Of a DNA stretch of 64,000 nt, positions 54,953 through 63,479 are shown piece by piece. The notes beneath the pieces were generated by a model. The model was not told where the DNA came from. It searched no databases and saw only the letters and a list, made by a program, of their open reading frames with translations. Numbering within the stretch: position 1 is the first letter of the stretch; every line of letters begins with the position of its first letter. A program made the translations under genes and the position numbers. The DNA comes from a bacterium (GTDB taxonomy: Bacteria; Planctomycetota; Planctomycetia; Isosphaerales; Isosphaeraceae), in the NCBI GenBank assembly GCA_016125085.1, contig WGMM01000033.1:62001-126000 (forward strand), in the 5' to 3' direction.

Positions 54953-56548
54953 ATGACTCTTCGTGTCGGTGACTTGAAACTTGCCCCTGGGCAGGACGAA
55001 GCGGAACTGGCCGAGGTGATATCCCGCCGGCTCGGATGTGCGACGAACGCCATTCGTACGTGGCGTATCCTTCGCAAAAGTCTCGACGCCCGCCGCCGCG
55101 ACGACATCCACCACATCTATTCCGTAGCCGTCGACGTTCCCGAATGGGAATCCGCCCATTCGCCGGAACGCAAGCTGCCTCAAGGCGTCGCCCCGCTCGC
55201 TGACACGCCCTTCGAATGGCCTGCCCCGGGTGCCCAGCCGCTGGAATCGCGGCCCGTCGTCGTCGGATCAGGCCCGGCCGGCTTGTTCGCAGCCTATATG
55301 CTGGCGATCTCGGGCTATCGGCCGATCATGATCGAACGGGGAAGGGACGTCAAACGCCGCGTCGCAGATGTTCGTGCCTTCGATGGCGGCGGAGCGCTCG
55401 ACCCTGAGTCGAACTATCTCTTCGGCGAAGGTGGTGCCGGCACGTTTTCCGACGGCAAGCTCACCTGCCGGAACACCGGCCCCGACGTGACCCGAGTTCT
55501 GGAATTGCTGGCCGAATCGCACGGCAAGCCGGAGATCGTCTACGAACACCGGCCCCACCTGGGTTCGAACCGGCTGCCTCTGATCGTCCGCACTCTCAGA
55601 CGCAAGATGGAAGCCGCCGGCGGCGAGGCCCTCTTCGATTGCCGGATGGAAGACCTGATCGTCAGCGATGGCCGCGTGACCGGCGTCGCCACCAGTTCAG
55701 GCTTCATTCCCGCCAGCGTCGTCATTCTGGCCATCGGTCACAGCGCACGGGACACCTACGAAGTGCTTCTGAACCGGGGTGTGCCGCTCCAGTTCAAGCC
55801 TTTTCAGATGGGCGTGCGCATCGAACAGCCCCAGGCCGCGATCACCCGGGCCCGTTACGGCGATTCGGCCCAAGCCCTTGGGCTGGGCGCAGCCGATTAC
55901 AACCTGGCCGTGCACGCAGGCCCCCGTGACCTGTTCACCTTCTGCATGTGTGCCGGCGGTTATGTGATGGCGTCCGTCAGCGAGCCGGAACACTTCTGCA
56001 CCAACGGCATGAGCGAATCGTGGCACGACAGCCCCTTCGCCAATAGCGGCCTGGTGATGACCATCGGTGCTGAGGATGTCGGTTCCGATCACCCGCTCGC
56101 CGGGATCGCCTACCAGCGCAGGGCAGAATCGGCCGCTTTCCGCTTGCGTGGTTCCTATGAAGCACCGGCTCACCGCGCTGCCGACTTCCTCAGGCATCGC
56201 CGCTCGAAAGGTACCATCAAAACCAGCGCTCCGCTGGGTGCTTTCGCAGCTTCCCTGGCCGACTTCCTGCCTCCCCTGATTCTCAAGACGCTCGAACGGG
56301 GCCTGCCGATTATGGATCGTTCCCTGCGAGGGGCTTTTCTCAAAGATGCCGTTCTTGTCGGCCCGGAAACACGTGGCTCCAGCCCCGTGAAAATCCCTCG
56401 CGACGACTTCACCCGGCAGTGCACAGGCATCGAGGGCCTTTACCCTTGCGGTGAAGGTGCGGGTTACGCCGGTGGGATCGTCAGCGCGGCCGCCGACGGC
56501 CTGCGATCCGCCCGTGCAGTCGTCGCAGCGTTCGCTCAGCCGAAATGA
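54953..56548 (+). CDS. Uncharacterised FAD-dependent dehydrogenase (COG2509-like)
   Basis: This 531-residue flavoprotein has an N-terminal region (about 1-95) and then the dinucleotide motif VVVGSGPAGLFAAYMLA followed by MIERG. FGEGGAGTFSDGKLT, HIGTN-like HLGSNRLP, VILAIGHSARDTYE and the C-terminal GLYPCGEGAGYAGGI complete the HI0933/COG2509 pattern. Members are two-dinucleotide-fold FAD oxidoreductases of unknown substrate, found in many bacteria. No signal peptide is present. It starts 48 bases after the FHA-GAF-SpoIIE gene and may share its transcript. Confidence 0.85.
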   Translation: MTLRVGDLKLAPGQDEAELAEVISRRLGCATNAIRTWRILRKSLDARRRDDIHHIYSVAVDVPEWESAHSPERKLPQGVAPLADTPFEWPAPGAQPLESRPVVVGSGPAGLFAAYMLAISGYRPIMIERGRDVKRRVADVRAFDGGGALDPESNYLFGEGGAGTFSDGKLTCRNTGPDVTRVLELLAESHGKPEIVYEHRPHLGSNRLPLIVRTLRRKMEAAGGEALFDCRMEDLIVSDGRVTGVATSSGFIPASVVILAIGHSARDTYEVLLNRGVPLQFKPFQMGVRIEQPQAAITRARYGDSAQALGLGAADYNLAVHAGPRDLFTFCMCAGGYVMASVSEPEHFCTNGMSESWHDSPFANSGLVMTIGAEDVGSDHPLAGIAYQRRAESAAFRLRGSYEAPAHRAADFLRHRRSKGTIKTSAPLGAFAASLADFLPPLILKTLERGLPIMDRSLRGAFLKDAVLVGPETRGSSPVKIPRDDFTRQCTGIEGLYPCGEGAGYAGGIVSAAADGLRSARAVVAAFAQPK

Positions 56549-56607
56549 AATCGGTGCCGTTACGGAAATTTACCGATCGGCACCATGGAATGAAGCCCGT
56601 TTCGAAA

Positions 56608-57339
56608 TCAGCGATTCGATTCGTGATTCGAAACCGCTTGCTGGCCTTCGTATTTCACACTATGCCGGGCCCGGAAGAGGTGTGGCCTGGGTAACCTCCT
56701 GTCTGGCGTGCGGGCCAGACTGAGGAGAAATGGCGCTGGTCCACGATGGCGAATCTGGTCCACCGAGGCGAAGCCGGCGTCCATCATCATGTCCCGGATT
56801 TCCCGGCCCGATGCATGGTGCACGTTGCCTTCCACAGTCGCCACGCAGATGTCGTAAATGAAATGGCCCCAGAGGCCGTCGCGAAAGCCGTCCAGCAGCA
56901 TCAGCGTGCCGCCCGGCTTGAGCACCCGGCGCATCTCCTTCACGGCCGACGCCTGATTCGGATAATGGTGAAAGCTGTTCGCGCAAGTCAGCACGTCGAA
57001 AAAGCCGTCAGGAAACGGCAATCGTTCGCTGTCGGCTTGAACCGGATGAACGCGGTCGGCGAGCCTGGCCCAGCGCTGGTTGCCACCTTCGAGCATCCCG
57101 CGAACGAGATCCAGAGCCCAGATGCGGCTGTCCGGAATCGCGTCGTGCAGAACTTCCGGAAACTGGCCAGTGCCGCTGCCGATGTCGAGGATTCGTGGGG
57201 CCTGAAGTTTCAGGCCTTCGATGCGCCGCTTCAGGGCACGGCGCGACGGTCCGAACAGAAGGATCTGCAGAATCGAGCGGTCGTACGACTTGCTCCACCG
57301 GTTGAACTCGTGGTGCGCTTCGTCTTTCGTGTACTTCAC
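56608..57339 (-). CDS. Class I SAM-dependent methyltransferase
   Basis: The 243-residue protein has the methyltransferase motif I ILDIGSGTGQFPE near residue 50, the acidic strand end IWALDLVRGML, DSERLPFPDGFFDVLTC (motif II/III region), and FHHYPNQASAVKEMRRVLKPGG. This pattern fits the UbiE/menaquinone-type class I family, but no quinone genes are adjacent and the substrate is unknown. The start is a GTG at 57339 with a strong GGGAGG six bases upstream. It converges with the FAD dehydrogenase gene. Confidence 0.86.
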   Translation of the reverse strand: MKYTKDEAHHEFNRWSKSYDRSILQILLFGPSRRALKRRIEGLKLQAPRILDIGSGTGQFPEVLHDAIPDSRIWALDLVRGMLEGGNQRWARLADRVHPVQADSERLPFPDGFFDVLTCANSFHHYPNQASAVKEMRRVLKPGGTLMLLDGFRDGLWGHFIYDICVATVEGNVHHASGREIRDMMMDAGFASVDQIRHRGPAPFLLSLARTPDRRLPRPHLFRARHSVKYEGQQAVSNHESNR

Positions 57340-57773
57340 GGCGGACCTCCCTGGATCGTCGTTTCGCTTCGCTTTCCGTGCTTCGCGAGGACATGACGGA
57401 CTTTACGCCATCCCCGCGTTTCGGGCAAGTGCGGTTTGGTGATAAATGGACGCAAATCCGTATTCTTCGATCCGAAGCGATCGATTCCGATCAGGTTCGC
57501 TCACTTATTTTCGTAAACCGAATGATAGAAGAAAGATATGGATCGCGTTGACAGGTCTGCCCGAAAGAGTCGACCCCGTTTGCTCTTTGTTGATCGGTCA
57601 TGGTCCGGACTATGTCACGAAATTCTTGAGAATTTACGGGAACTTCTCCTGGTTCGCTGTCCTTAGAATCCTGAAGGGTCTCTCCCGGCCGGGCATGTCA
57701 GGCGCGGGATTCGGACCGACGGCCCGATCGGGGCTTCCGGCAAGCTGGTGAGTTCGATAGAGGAATTCTCGTC
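57340..57773. other. Intergenic stretch upstream of the SecA-like gene
   Basis: This 434-base stretch lies between the divergent methyltransferase and SecA-like genes. Short frames on the plus strand have no ribosome-binding site. It should hold both promoters, but nothing specific was recognised. Confidence 0.4.
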
Positions 57774-59723
57774 ATGAGCAGCCGTCTGGGCAGCATGTGG
57801 ATCAACAGGGTCAACAAATACGCCGTCGGCACCAACCGCAGCCGGTTCGGCAAATATGCCCTGATCTGCGACCAGGTGAATGCGCTCGAGCCCGAGTATT
57901 CGAAGTTCACCGAAAAACAGCTCAAGGAAAAGTGTACCGAGCTGCGCATGCGGGCCCGCCAGGGCGAAAGCGTGAACAAGTTCGTGCCAGAAGCCTTCGC
58001 CCTGGTGCGTGAAGCCGCCAAACGCGTTCTGGGGCAGCGGCACTACGACGTCCAGCTCCTCGGCGGCACGGCGATCCATTTCAAGAATATCGCCGAAATG
58101 GAAACCGGCGAAGGCAAGACCCTCGTCGCCACCCTGCCGACTTTCCTCAACGCCTTGCCCGGCAAAGGCGTGCACGTCGTCACCGTCAACGACTACCTCG
58201 CCAAGCGCGACGCCGACGAGATGGGCAAAGTCTACAAGATGCTCGGCATGACGACCGGCTGTATCCTGACCGATATGTCGGACTCTGACCGTCGTGCAAG
58301 TTATCTGTGCGACATCACTTACGGCACTTCGAAAGAGTTCGGATTCGACTTCCTCCGCGACGAACTCAAGAAGCTCAACAACGGCGGCGAGATGTTCCGC
58401 AAGAGCTTCGAAGCCGCCTTTCTGGGCAAGGACACGGCCGAAGGCTCAAGGCCGGTTCAGCGCGAGCATTACTGCGCGATCGTCGACGAAGCCGACAGCG
58501 TGCTCATCGACGAAGCCCGGACGCCGCTGATCATCGGCGTGGAATCGAACCCCGATCATGACGAGGAAGCTGCCTACTACGGCGCCGACGAGATCGCCCA
58601 AACCCTCGTCCGCGAAAAGCATTATAAGTGGAAGCTCGAAGAGAAGAAGGCCGAACTGACTGGCCTGGGCCGTCGTGCCGTGCAGATGCAGGCCAACAAG
58701 TCGGCCTTCGCCGCCCTGACCGTCGACACGCTTTACGAATATGTCGAGCGGGCTTTGCGTGCCCACCTGGGCTTTCTCAAGGACCGTGACTATGTCGTCA
58801 TGGACGGCGAAGTCGTGATCGTCGACGAAAGCACGGGCCGGGTTATGCCTGGCCGACAGTGGCAGGACGGCCTCCATTCAGCCGTTCAGGCCAAGGAAAA
58901 GCTCGAATTCAAGGGCGACACCTATTCCGCCGCCCGGGTGACCGTGCAGGACTTCTTCAAACGCTACAAGAAGCTTTGCGGCATGACGGGTACCGCCTGG
59001 CAGGATGCTCGTGAGCTGCGCCGGGTTTACAAGATCGGTGTGTTCCGCGTACCGACGAACAAGCCGAGCAAGCGGGTGTGGCACCCGGACCGGGTGTTTT
59101 CCACCGAGCTGGAAAAATTCGAAGCCGTGGCCAACCAGATCGCCGAGATCAACAAGACGGGCGCTCCTGTGCTGGTCGGTACGCGGTCGATCGCCAAGTC
59201 GGAGCACCTGAGCCGCCTGCTGCGTGATCGCGGCATCGACCACCAGGTCCTGAACGCCAAGAACCACGCGATCGAGGCCCAGATCGTGTCGGGGGCAGGG
59301 CAGATGAACAAAGTCACGGTGGCCACGAACATGGCAGGCCGGGGTACCGACATCAAGCTGGCCGGCGGAGTGGCCGAGGCCGGCGGCCTGCACGTGATCG
59401 GCACGGAGCGGCACGAATCGCGCCGGATTGACCGGCAGTTGGCCGGCCGCTGCGCGCGTCAGGGCGACCCTGGCTGGGCCCAGTTCTTCATCAGCCTCGA
59501 AGATGAAATTCTCGATGCTTACAAAGAAAAGCGTGCCGACAAGATCCGTGCCCGCTACGCTGGCCGCGGCGAGCTGACGAGCACCGGCTTCCGCCGCCTG
59601 ATGATCCGGGCCCAGCACAAAAAAGAACGCCAGCACTTCAAGGACCGGATGCTGCTGATGCACTACGAAAAACAGCGCGCCGAAATGCGTTCGAACATGG
59701 GGCTGAATCCGGTGCTGGGGTGA
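57774..59723 (+). CDS. Short SecA-type translocase motor (accessory SecA paralogue)
   Basis: The 649-residue protein has the SecA motor core. Walker A is in METGEGKTLVATLP, the DEAD-like box in AIVDEADSVLIDEARTPL and the preprotein crosslinking domain follows. GLHSAVQAKE, CGMTGTAW, LVGTRSIAKSEHLS, NMAGRGTDI and GRCARQGDPG lie in the second motor domain. Canonical SecA is 800-900 residues and continues into a wing domain, the rest of the helical scaffold and a zinc-binding CxC tail; these are lacking here, and the protein ends in a short basic helix. GRCARQ replaces the usual GRSGRQ. An AGGA site precedes the start. It is probably a planctomycete SecA paralogue for special cargo. Part of its 3' end is repeated 993 bases downstream. 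Confidence 0.83.
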   Translation: MSSRLGSMWINRVNKYAVGTNRSRFGKYALICDQVNALEPEYSKFTEKQLKEKCTELRMRARQGESVNKFVPEAFALVREAAKRVLGQRHYDVQLLGGTAIHFKNIAEMETGEGKTLVATLPTFLNALPGKGVHVVTVNDYLAKRDADEMGKVYKMLGMTTGCILTDMSDSDRRASYLCDITYGTSKEFGFDFLRDELKKLNNGGEMFRKSFEAAFLGKDTAEGSRPVQREHYCAIVDEADSVLIDEARTPLIIGVESNPDHDEEAAYYGADEIAQTLVREKHYKWKLEEKKAELTGLGRRAVQMQANKSAFAALTVDTLYEYVERALRAHLGFLKDRDYVVMDGEVVIVDESTGRVMPGRQWQDGLHSAVQAKEKLEFKGDTYSAARVTVQDFFKRYKKLCGMTGTAWQDARELRRVYKIGVFRVPTNKPSKRVWHPDRVFSTELEKFEAVANQIAEINKTGAPVLVGTRSIAKSEHLSRLLRDRGIDHQVLNAKNHAIEAQIVSGAGQMNKVTVATNMAGRGTDIKLAGGVAEAGGLHVIGTERHESRRIDRQLAGRCARQGDPGWAQFFISLEDEILDAYKEKRADKIRARYAGRGELTSTGFRRLMIRAQHKKERQHFKDRMLLMHYEKQRAEMRSNMGLNPVLG

Positions 59724-59830
59724 TCGAGCGAGAGGCAGGGTACGTGAAAAACTGCTGACTTCGCGATTTTCTGGCGAAAACCGGCAGGCGACCTCGTGCC
59801 CTGCTGCGGATTATTTGACGATTCAGGCCG

Positions 59831-60247
59831 ATGTCACGTCCATCTTTCCTCATACGGTTTTGGCGAGGCCATCTGAATCGCTGGGAACACACACTTGTCG
59901 GAGGCATTACAGGCTTCGCCTTCAGCCCGATACTGTTAGCAGCCATCGCCATGACTTCGACCACCGTCCGAAGCCCTGACGCCATGAGTATCCCCGCCGC
60001 GATTATGGTTTTCGGTACGATCTTCGGCACGTTCGGCATGGTCATCGGGGCGATGGCCGAAGTCAGCCCTTATGCGTTCCTTTACCAGACACAATCGACG
60101 CGCGAGCACGTGGTCGCACTCGTCTGGCCGAAGGAACGTGCTTCGCGCCGATCCCTGCAGGCCCTGGGACGTGCCTTGAAAGCATGGAAACGCCGTAACC
60201 CCGCGGTAAAGTCGATCGAGGGCCTGGGCAGGCTCCTGAACGGTTAA
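59831..60247 (+). CDS. Small membrane protein, unknown function
   Basis: This 138-residue protein has two hydrophobic segments (LVGGITGFAFSPILLAAIAM and SIPAAIMVFGTIFGTFGMVIGAM, joined by a short polar loop) and a basic C-terminal third (RRSLQALGRALKAWKRR). No family was recognised. Base composition and codon use match the GC-rich host genes, so it lies outside the AT-rich island. It follows the SecA-like gene by about 107 bases. Confidence 0.55.
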   Translation: MSRPSFLIRFWRGHLNRWEHTLVGGITGFAFSPILLAAIAMTSTTVRSPDAMSIPAAIMVFGTIFGTFGMVIGAMAEVSPYAFLYQTQSTREHVVALVWPKERASRRSLQALGRALKAWKRRNPAVKSIEGLGRLLNG

Positions 60248-60265
60248 TATCCGCGACCGGACAGC

Positions 60266-60496
60266 ATGCGGCCTTACCTGGACGATTTCGTCCGGGGCGA
60301 GGAGATTCCCTGGCCAGCCCCCACGCCGGACGGCGTCGTCATCGAATATCGAAAGATGAGCGTGGTCGAACCATGGCTTCACTGCCCGGCGCTGGTCGTG
60401 GCCGACGAAAATATGACGAGCCTGGAAGCGGTCAAGAGCCTTCTCAACGCGATCCCGCCAGAACTTGTACGCGTCATCGGCTTCCCACGCGGATGA
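60266..60496 (+). CDS. Small hypothetical protein
   Basis: A 76-residue frame starts MRPYLDDFVRGEEIPWPAP 18 bases after the stop of the small membrane protein gene. It has plausible codon use and strand-helix alternation (HCPALVVADENMTS, EAVKSLLNAIPPELVRVIGF). No family was recognised and there is no strong ribosome-binding site. Close spacing suggests co-transcription with its upstream neighbour. Confidence 0.45.
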   Translation: MRPYLDDFVRGEEIPWPAPTPDGVVIEYRKMSVVEPWLHCPALVVADENMTSLEAVKSLLNAIPPELVRVIGFPRG

Positions 60497-60842
60497 TTGA
60501 GCATGCTTCGGGATCGACGATTTACGCGCCATCCCACACATGGCAGTCCACACCAGCCATGGTGAGCCGACGAGCACAGACAACCACCGCCTGATGATCC
60601 GGGCCCAGCACAAAAAAGAACGCCAGCACTTCAAGGACCGGATGCTGCTGATACACTACGAATAAAAACGCCGACAATAGTTCCAAAATGGGGCTGAACC
60701 CGTTGCTGGGGTGAATTTTAGACCCAATAAGGGGTAACGACAGCAAACCGGTGTAAAGAGATGAGCCTAAAGTATGACCTTTAATTGACCGATCCCAAAG
60801 GAGTATATTGATGAGTAGTCTTCTAGTGAAATGGAGATTGGT
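60497..60842. other. Non-coding junction between GC-rich and AT-rich DNA
   Basis: This 346-base stretch holds the decayed copy of the SecA-like gene 3' end (60563-60715, listed separately). Base composition changes clearly right after that copy, near 60716. A mini reading frame with a good ribosome-binding site (60811-60846) overlaps the next gene. Confidence 0.6.
60563..60715 (+). pseudogene. Duplicated remnant of the SecA-like gene 3' end
   Basis: This stretch matches 59570-59723, the 3' end of the intact SecA-like gene, at an offset of 993 bases. The core 60587-60662 is identical to 59594-59669 except for one base in 76. It encodes MIRAQHKKERQHFKDRMLL before a TAA in frame. The flanks on both sides are clearly more diverged, and indels are present after the core, although the terminal GCTGGGGTGA is again shared. 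It has no start and is not a gene. Confidence 0.9.
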
Positions 60843-60846
60843 ATGA
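60811..60846 (+). CDS. Possible 11-codon leader frame
   Basis: AAAGGAG at 60797-60803 is followed by ATG at 60811 and 11 codons (MSSLLVKWRLV). The stop TGA overlaps the ATG at 60843 of the HAF-repeat gene (ATGA). It may couple translation to the downstream gene, or be chance. Confidence 0.3.
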   Translation: MSSLLVKWRLV

Positions 60847-61988
60847 ATGGTATCTTTAGGGCCAGGGTAATTCTGGTAAGTTGTGTCATTTTTGTGCTAA
60901 GTTCAGTTGAAGGCGCAGACATTGTTGCAATAGGCACCTTGGGAGGATCCAGTGTCGCTTATGGTGTATCAGGAGACGGTAATGTCGTTGTTGGAAGTTC
61001 ATTCGCTGCATTAAATAAACCATTTCGCTGGTCGCAATCAGGTGGTATTCAGAATCTTGGTGTCATGCCAGGGTATGTGGCAGGTATTGCTACGGGCGTG
61101 TCTGAGGATGGGACTATTATTTCTGGTGTAAATGGTACAACAGAAAGTACCGTGGCATTTAGGTGGACGGAAAGCAATAAAATGCAGAGCCTTGGGACGT
61201 TTGGAAGTGGTTCATGGAGCTCCGCAGAAGCTATATCTGCTGATGGGAGTGTTATAGTAGGTTATAGTGACGGCGGCAGTGTCGCTTACGAGAGAGCGTT
61301 TCAATGGACAGAAGCTGGCGGAATGTACGATATCGGATTACCTACGGGGAGTGTACAAAGCATCGCAAACTCTGTTTCAGCTAATGGTTCTGTAATAGTT
61401 GGAGAAGTTTCAAACTCTGTCAGAACTCAAGCGTTTGTCTGGTCGCAGAAAAATGGCATGTATCTGATTCCATATCCGACATCTGGTATGTCATTTGCAT
61501 CGGCTACTGGAGTTTCTGGTGATGGGGCAATTGTTGTCGGTAATTCAGGGGGATCTGCATTTAAATGGACGTCGAATGAAGGTACTTCGGCTCTCCAAGA
61601 TCCGATAGGATTCACATCTAGTCGAGCTGAAAATATTTCAAGTGATGGTTAAGTCACAGTAGGTTATGGCAGTACATCGACAGGTCAAAAAGCAGTTGTC
61701 TGGGATTCATCTTTGCAAGCATATGACCTGTATTCGCTTTTAGTGCATAACAACGTGAATGGTATTGAAAACTGGAGTGGCCTACGTGATGCTTTTGCAG
61801 TTACAGGAAATAGCCAAACTGGATATAATATAGTTGGTTCAGGCTTTTCTAATGGTTCTGCACTAAGGCAAGCATTTCTGGTGAAGGGGCTTGTTATTCC
61901 AGTTCCTGAACCTGACTGCTTTACAATGGTGGTGGTTGCTGCATTGATCACGTTCTTGGTTAAGTATTATTGTGCTGTCAAATGTTGA
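60843..61988 (+). pseudogene. HAF-repeat PEP-CTERM surface protein interrupted by one in-frame TAA
   Basis: The frame starts at ATG 60843 (GGAG six bases upstream) with a signal peptide (RVILVSCVIFVLSSVEG). Five repeats of about 40-45 residues follow, each with a core like GVSGDGNVVVGSS. A sixth core reads NISSDG, then TAA at 61650-61652, then VTVGYG in the same frame. Reading continues without another stop to 61988, through VVWDSSLQAYDL and a C-terminal PEP-CTERM-like VPVPEPDCFTMVVVAALI. HAF repeats occur in exported proteins; the sorting signal after the stop shows the gene was once full length (381 residues). Base composition is AT-rich compared with flanking genes, suggesting transfer. 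Confidence 0.8.
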
Positions 61989-62251
61989 ATGTCTTGGTGC
62001 ACCGTATACTTGAACTTTGGACCCTATGGCGCAAGTGACGATTCGGAACTTTTGTGACAGATATCGCGGTTTTTTTTTGCCGCGAGGATTTATCGCGTTC
62101 GTTCCAGTCCCGGAAAGGTTGGAATGGCTTCAACCCTGCTGAGGCTTCGAGAAAGGAGTCGAATATTCAATGCTCGGCTTGATATGTTGGAAATTCTAGA
62201 TTCAGGTGAGGCATGACATCTAATATTAGGGAGCTATTTCTTCGATAAAGT

Positions 62252-63061
62252 TCAAGAGTCAATTGTTTTAACTCCAATCCGTTCTAACTCCTTGAGAATT
62301 ACTTCATTGGCTAGCCTGACTACAACGCCGTAAAGACTAGGTGTCATTATCATCGGAGTTGGCGAGCCTGGAATGGTTAGGTGGGCTTGCGGTACATAGA
62401 CTGGCTGGAAACGTGAACAAAAAGCATGCACGGCCCCAGTCGCAGAGGCAAGGATCGGCCCACCACTGTTTCCATAATTAAGAGCTTTGTCGAGCACATA
62501 AATCTTGGGATCTTTTGTAGATCGCATGGTCTTCGTTCGATCGATCAATGACGACACGATTGCCGAAGTTGTACGAGGAGAGAGTGAAATCTCACCACAA
62601 TTGGAGGTTATCTCATTGAAAGTGGATAATGGATATCCAAACGAAAAAACATCTTCCCCTTCGGCAAGAACTCGTCGAGAAACTGTTAGATAGGGAAAAC
62701 CTTGTAAATGGTTGAACCCCTCTTGGTGTCGGTTCTTATTGAAATCGACTTTAATTAATGCGAAATCTAAATGTGGATTGATGTACTCAACTCCTTCATT
62801 GCTCATGCACCCTGTGCCGGTTATAAATTGGTCTGCCTCATCAAAATGTGATTCTTTCTCGAGCCATGCACTGGTTACGTCAGATCTGATCTTGCCAAAG
62901 GGACTTCCATCCTCGGTTATTACATGCGCCGCAGTTACAAACCATCCGTCTGCTGAGATAAAGAATCCAGTTCCAGAGGGTGAGTTGAACTTGCTGTGTA
63001 GATCTGGCAACATCACACAGAATGTTGCCTTCTTAACATGATTAATGTATTCATGAATCAT
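62252..63061 (-). CDS. Trypsin-like serine protease (S1-type fold)
   Basis: The 269-residue protein shows the chymotrypsin-fold triad: His in FVTAAHVIT near residue 47, Asp in HLDFALIKV near 103, and Ser in NYGNSGGPI near 201. SGTGFFISADGW opens the domain and FSFGYPLS lies between. There is no signal peptide and no PDZ domain, unlike HtrA/DegP, so it is closer to single-domain trypsin-2 type proteases used in many settings, including defence-associated modules. Codon use is AT-rich as in the adjacent broken HAF-repeat gene, which it converges with. No clear partner gene is present. Confidence 0.82.
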   Translation of the reverse strand: MIHEYINHVKKATFCVMLPDLHSKFNSPSGTGFFISADGWFVTAAHVITEDGSPFGKIRSDVTSAWLEKESHFDEADQFITGTGCMSNEGVEYINPHLDFALIKVDFNKNRHQEGFNHLQGFPYLTVSRRVLAEGEDVFSFGYPLSTFNEITSNCGEISLSPRTTSAIVSSLIDRTKTMRSTKDPKIYVLDKALNYGNSGGPILASATGAVHAFCSRFQPVYVPQAHLTIPGSPTPMIMTPSLYGVVVRLANEVILKELERIGVKTIDS

Positions 63062-63479
63062 TATGTGCTCGTTTGCTCGGGAGTCCTGAAGTCATCTACC
63101 ATTAGATCAATTATCCTTCGGTCTGATACTGTCGTCAACCGGTAACTTATTCGCTTTAATCATCAATACCATCATCGTGAGCATGTATGATTTATTTGTC
63201 CGTACTTACCACAAGTATCCTCAACGCAATCTCTTCTTTCACATCAGCCGAACTGCGCGTATTGCTTCCATTGCAGATCTACGGGCCGTTTCTGGCGGTG
63301 GGTTTTTTATGGCGGTTCATGATGGTTGTATGAAGGGAAAATGGGTAAGGGGGAGATGGGGGCATTCTACTTTGTTTGGGAACCACTTGGCATAACCGCT
63401 GATTGCACTTCTCGTTGAGTCTTTCCCGGCGGATTCTCTTTGACTTGCAGCAGATCGCCGATTCTGCGAAAAAGGACCA
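63062..63479. other. Right border of the AT-rich island
   Basis: This 418-base stretch lies between the protease gene start and the next membrane-protein gene. Composition rises back to GC-rich along it. It contains a decayed copy of part of the following gene (63219-63332, listed separately). Apart from the expected protease promoter, nothing else was recognised. Confidence 0.55.
63219..63332 (+). pseudogene. Frameshifted partial copy of the following membrane-protein gene
   Basis: This stretch matches 63519-63632 at an offset of 300 bases, best from CAGATCTACGG to GGCGGTTCATGATG. It would encode LPLQIYGPFLAVG but has one base less in the G/T run before ATGGCGGTTCA, so the FMAVHD part falls in another frame. 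The upstream part is only loosely similar. It has no intact gene. Confidence 0.75.
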
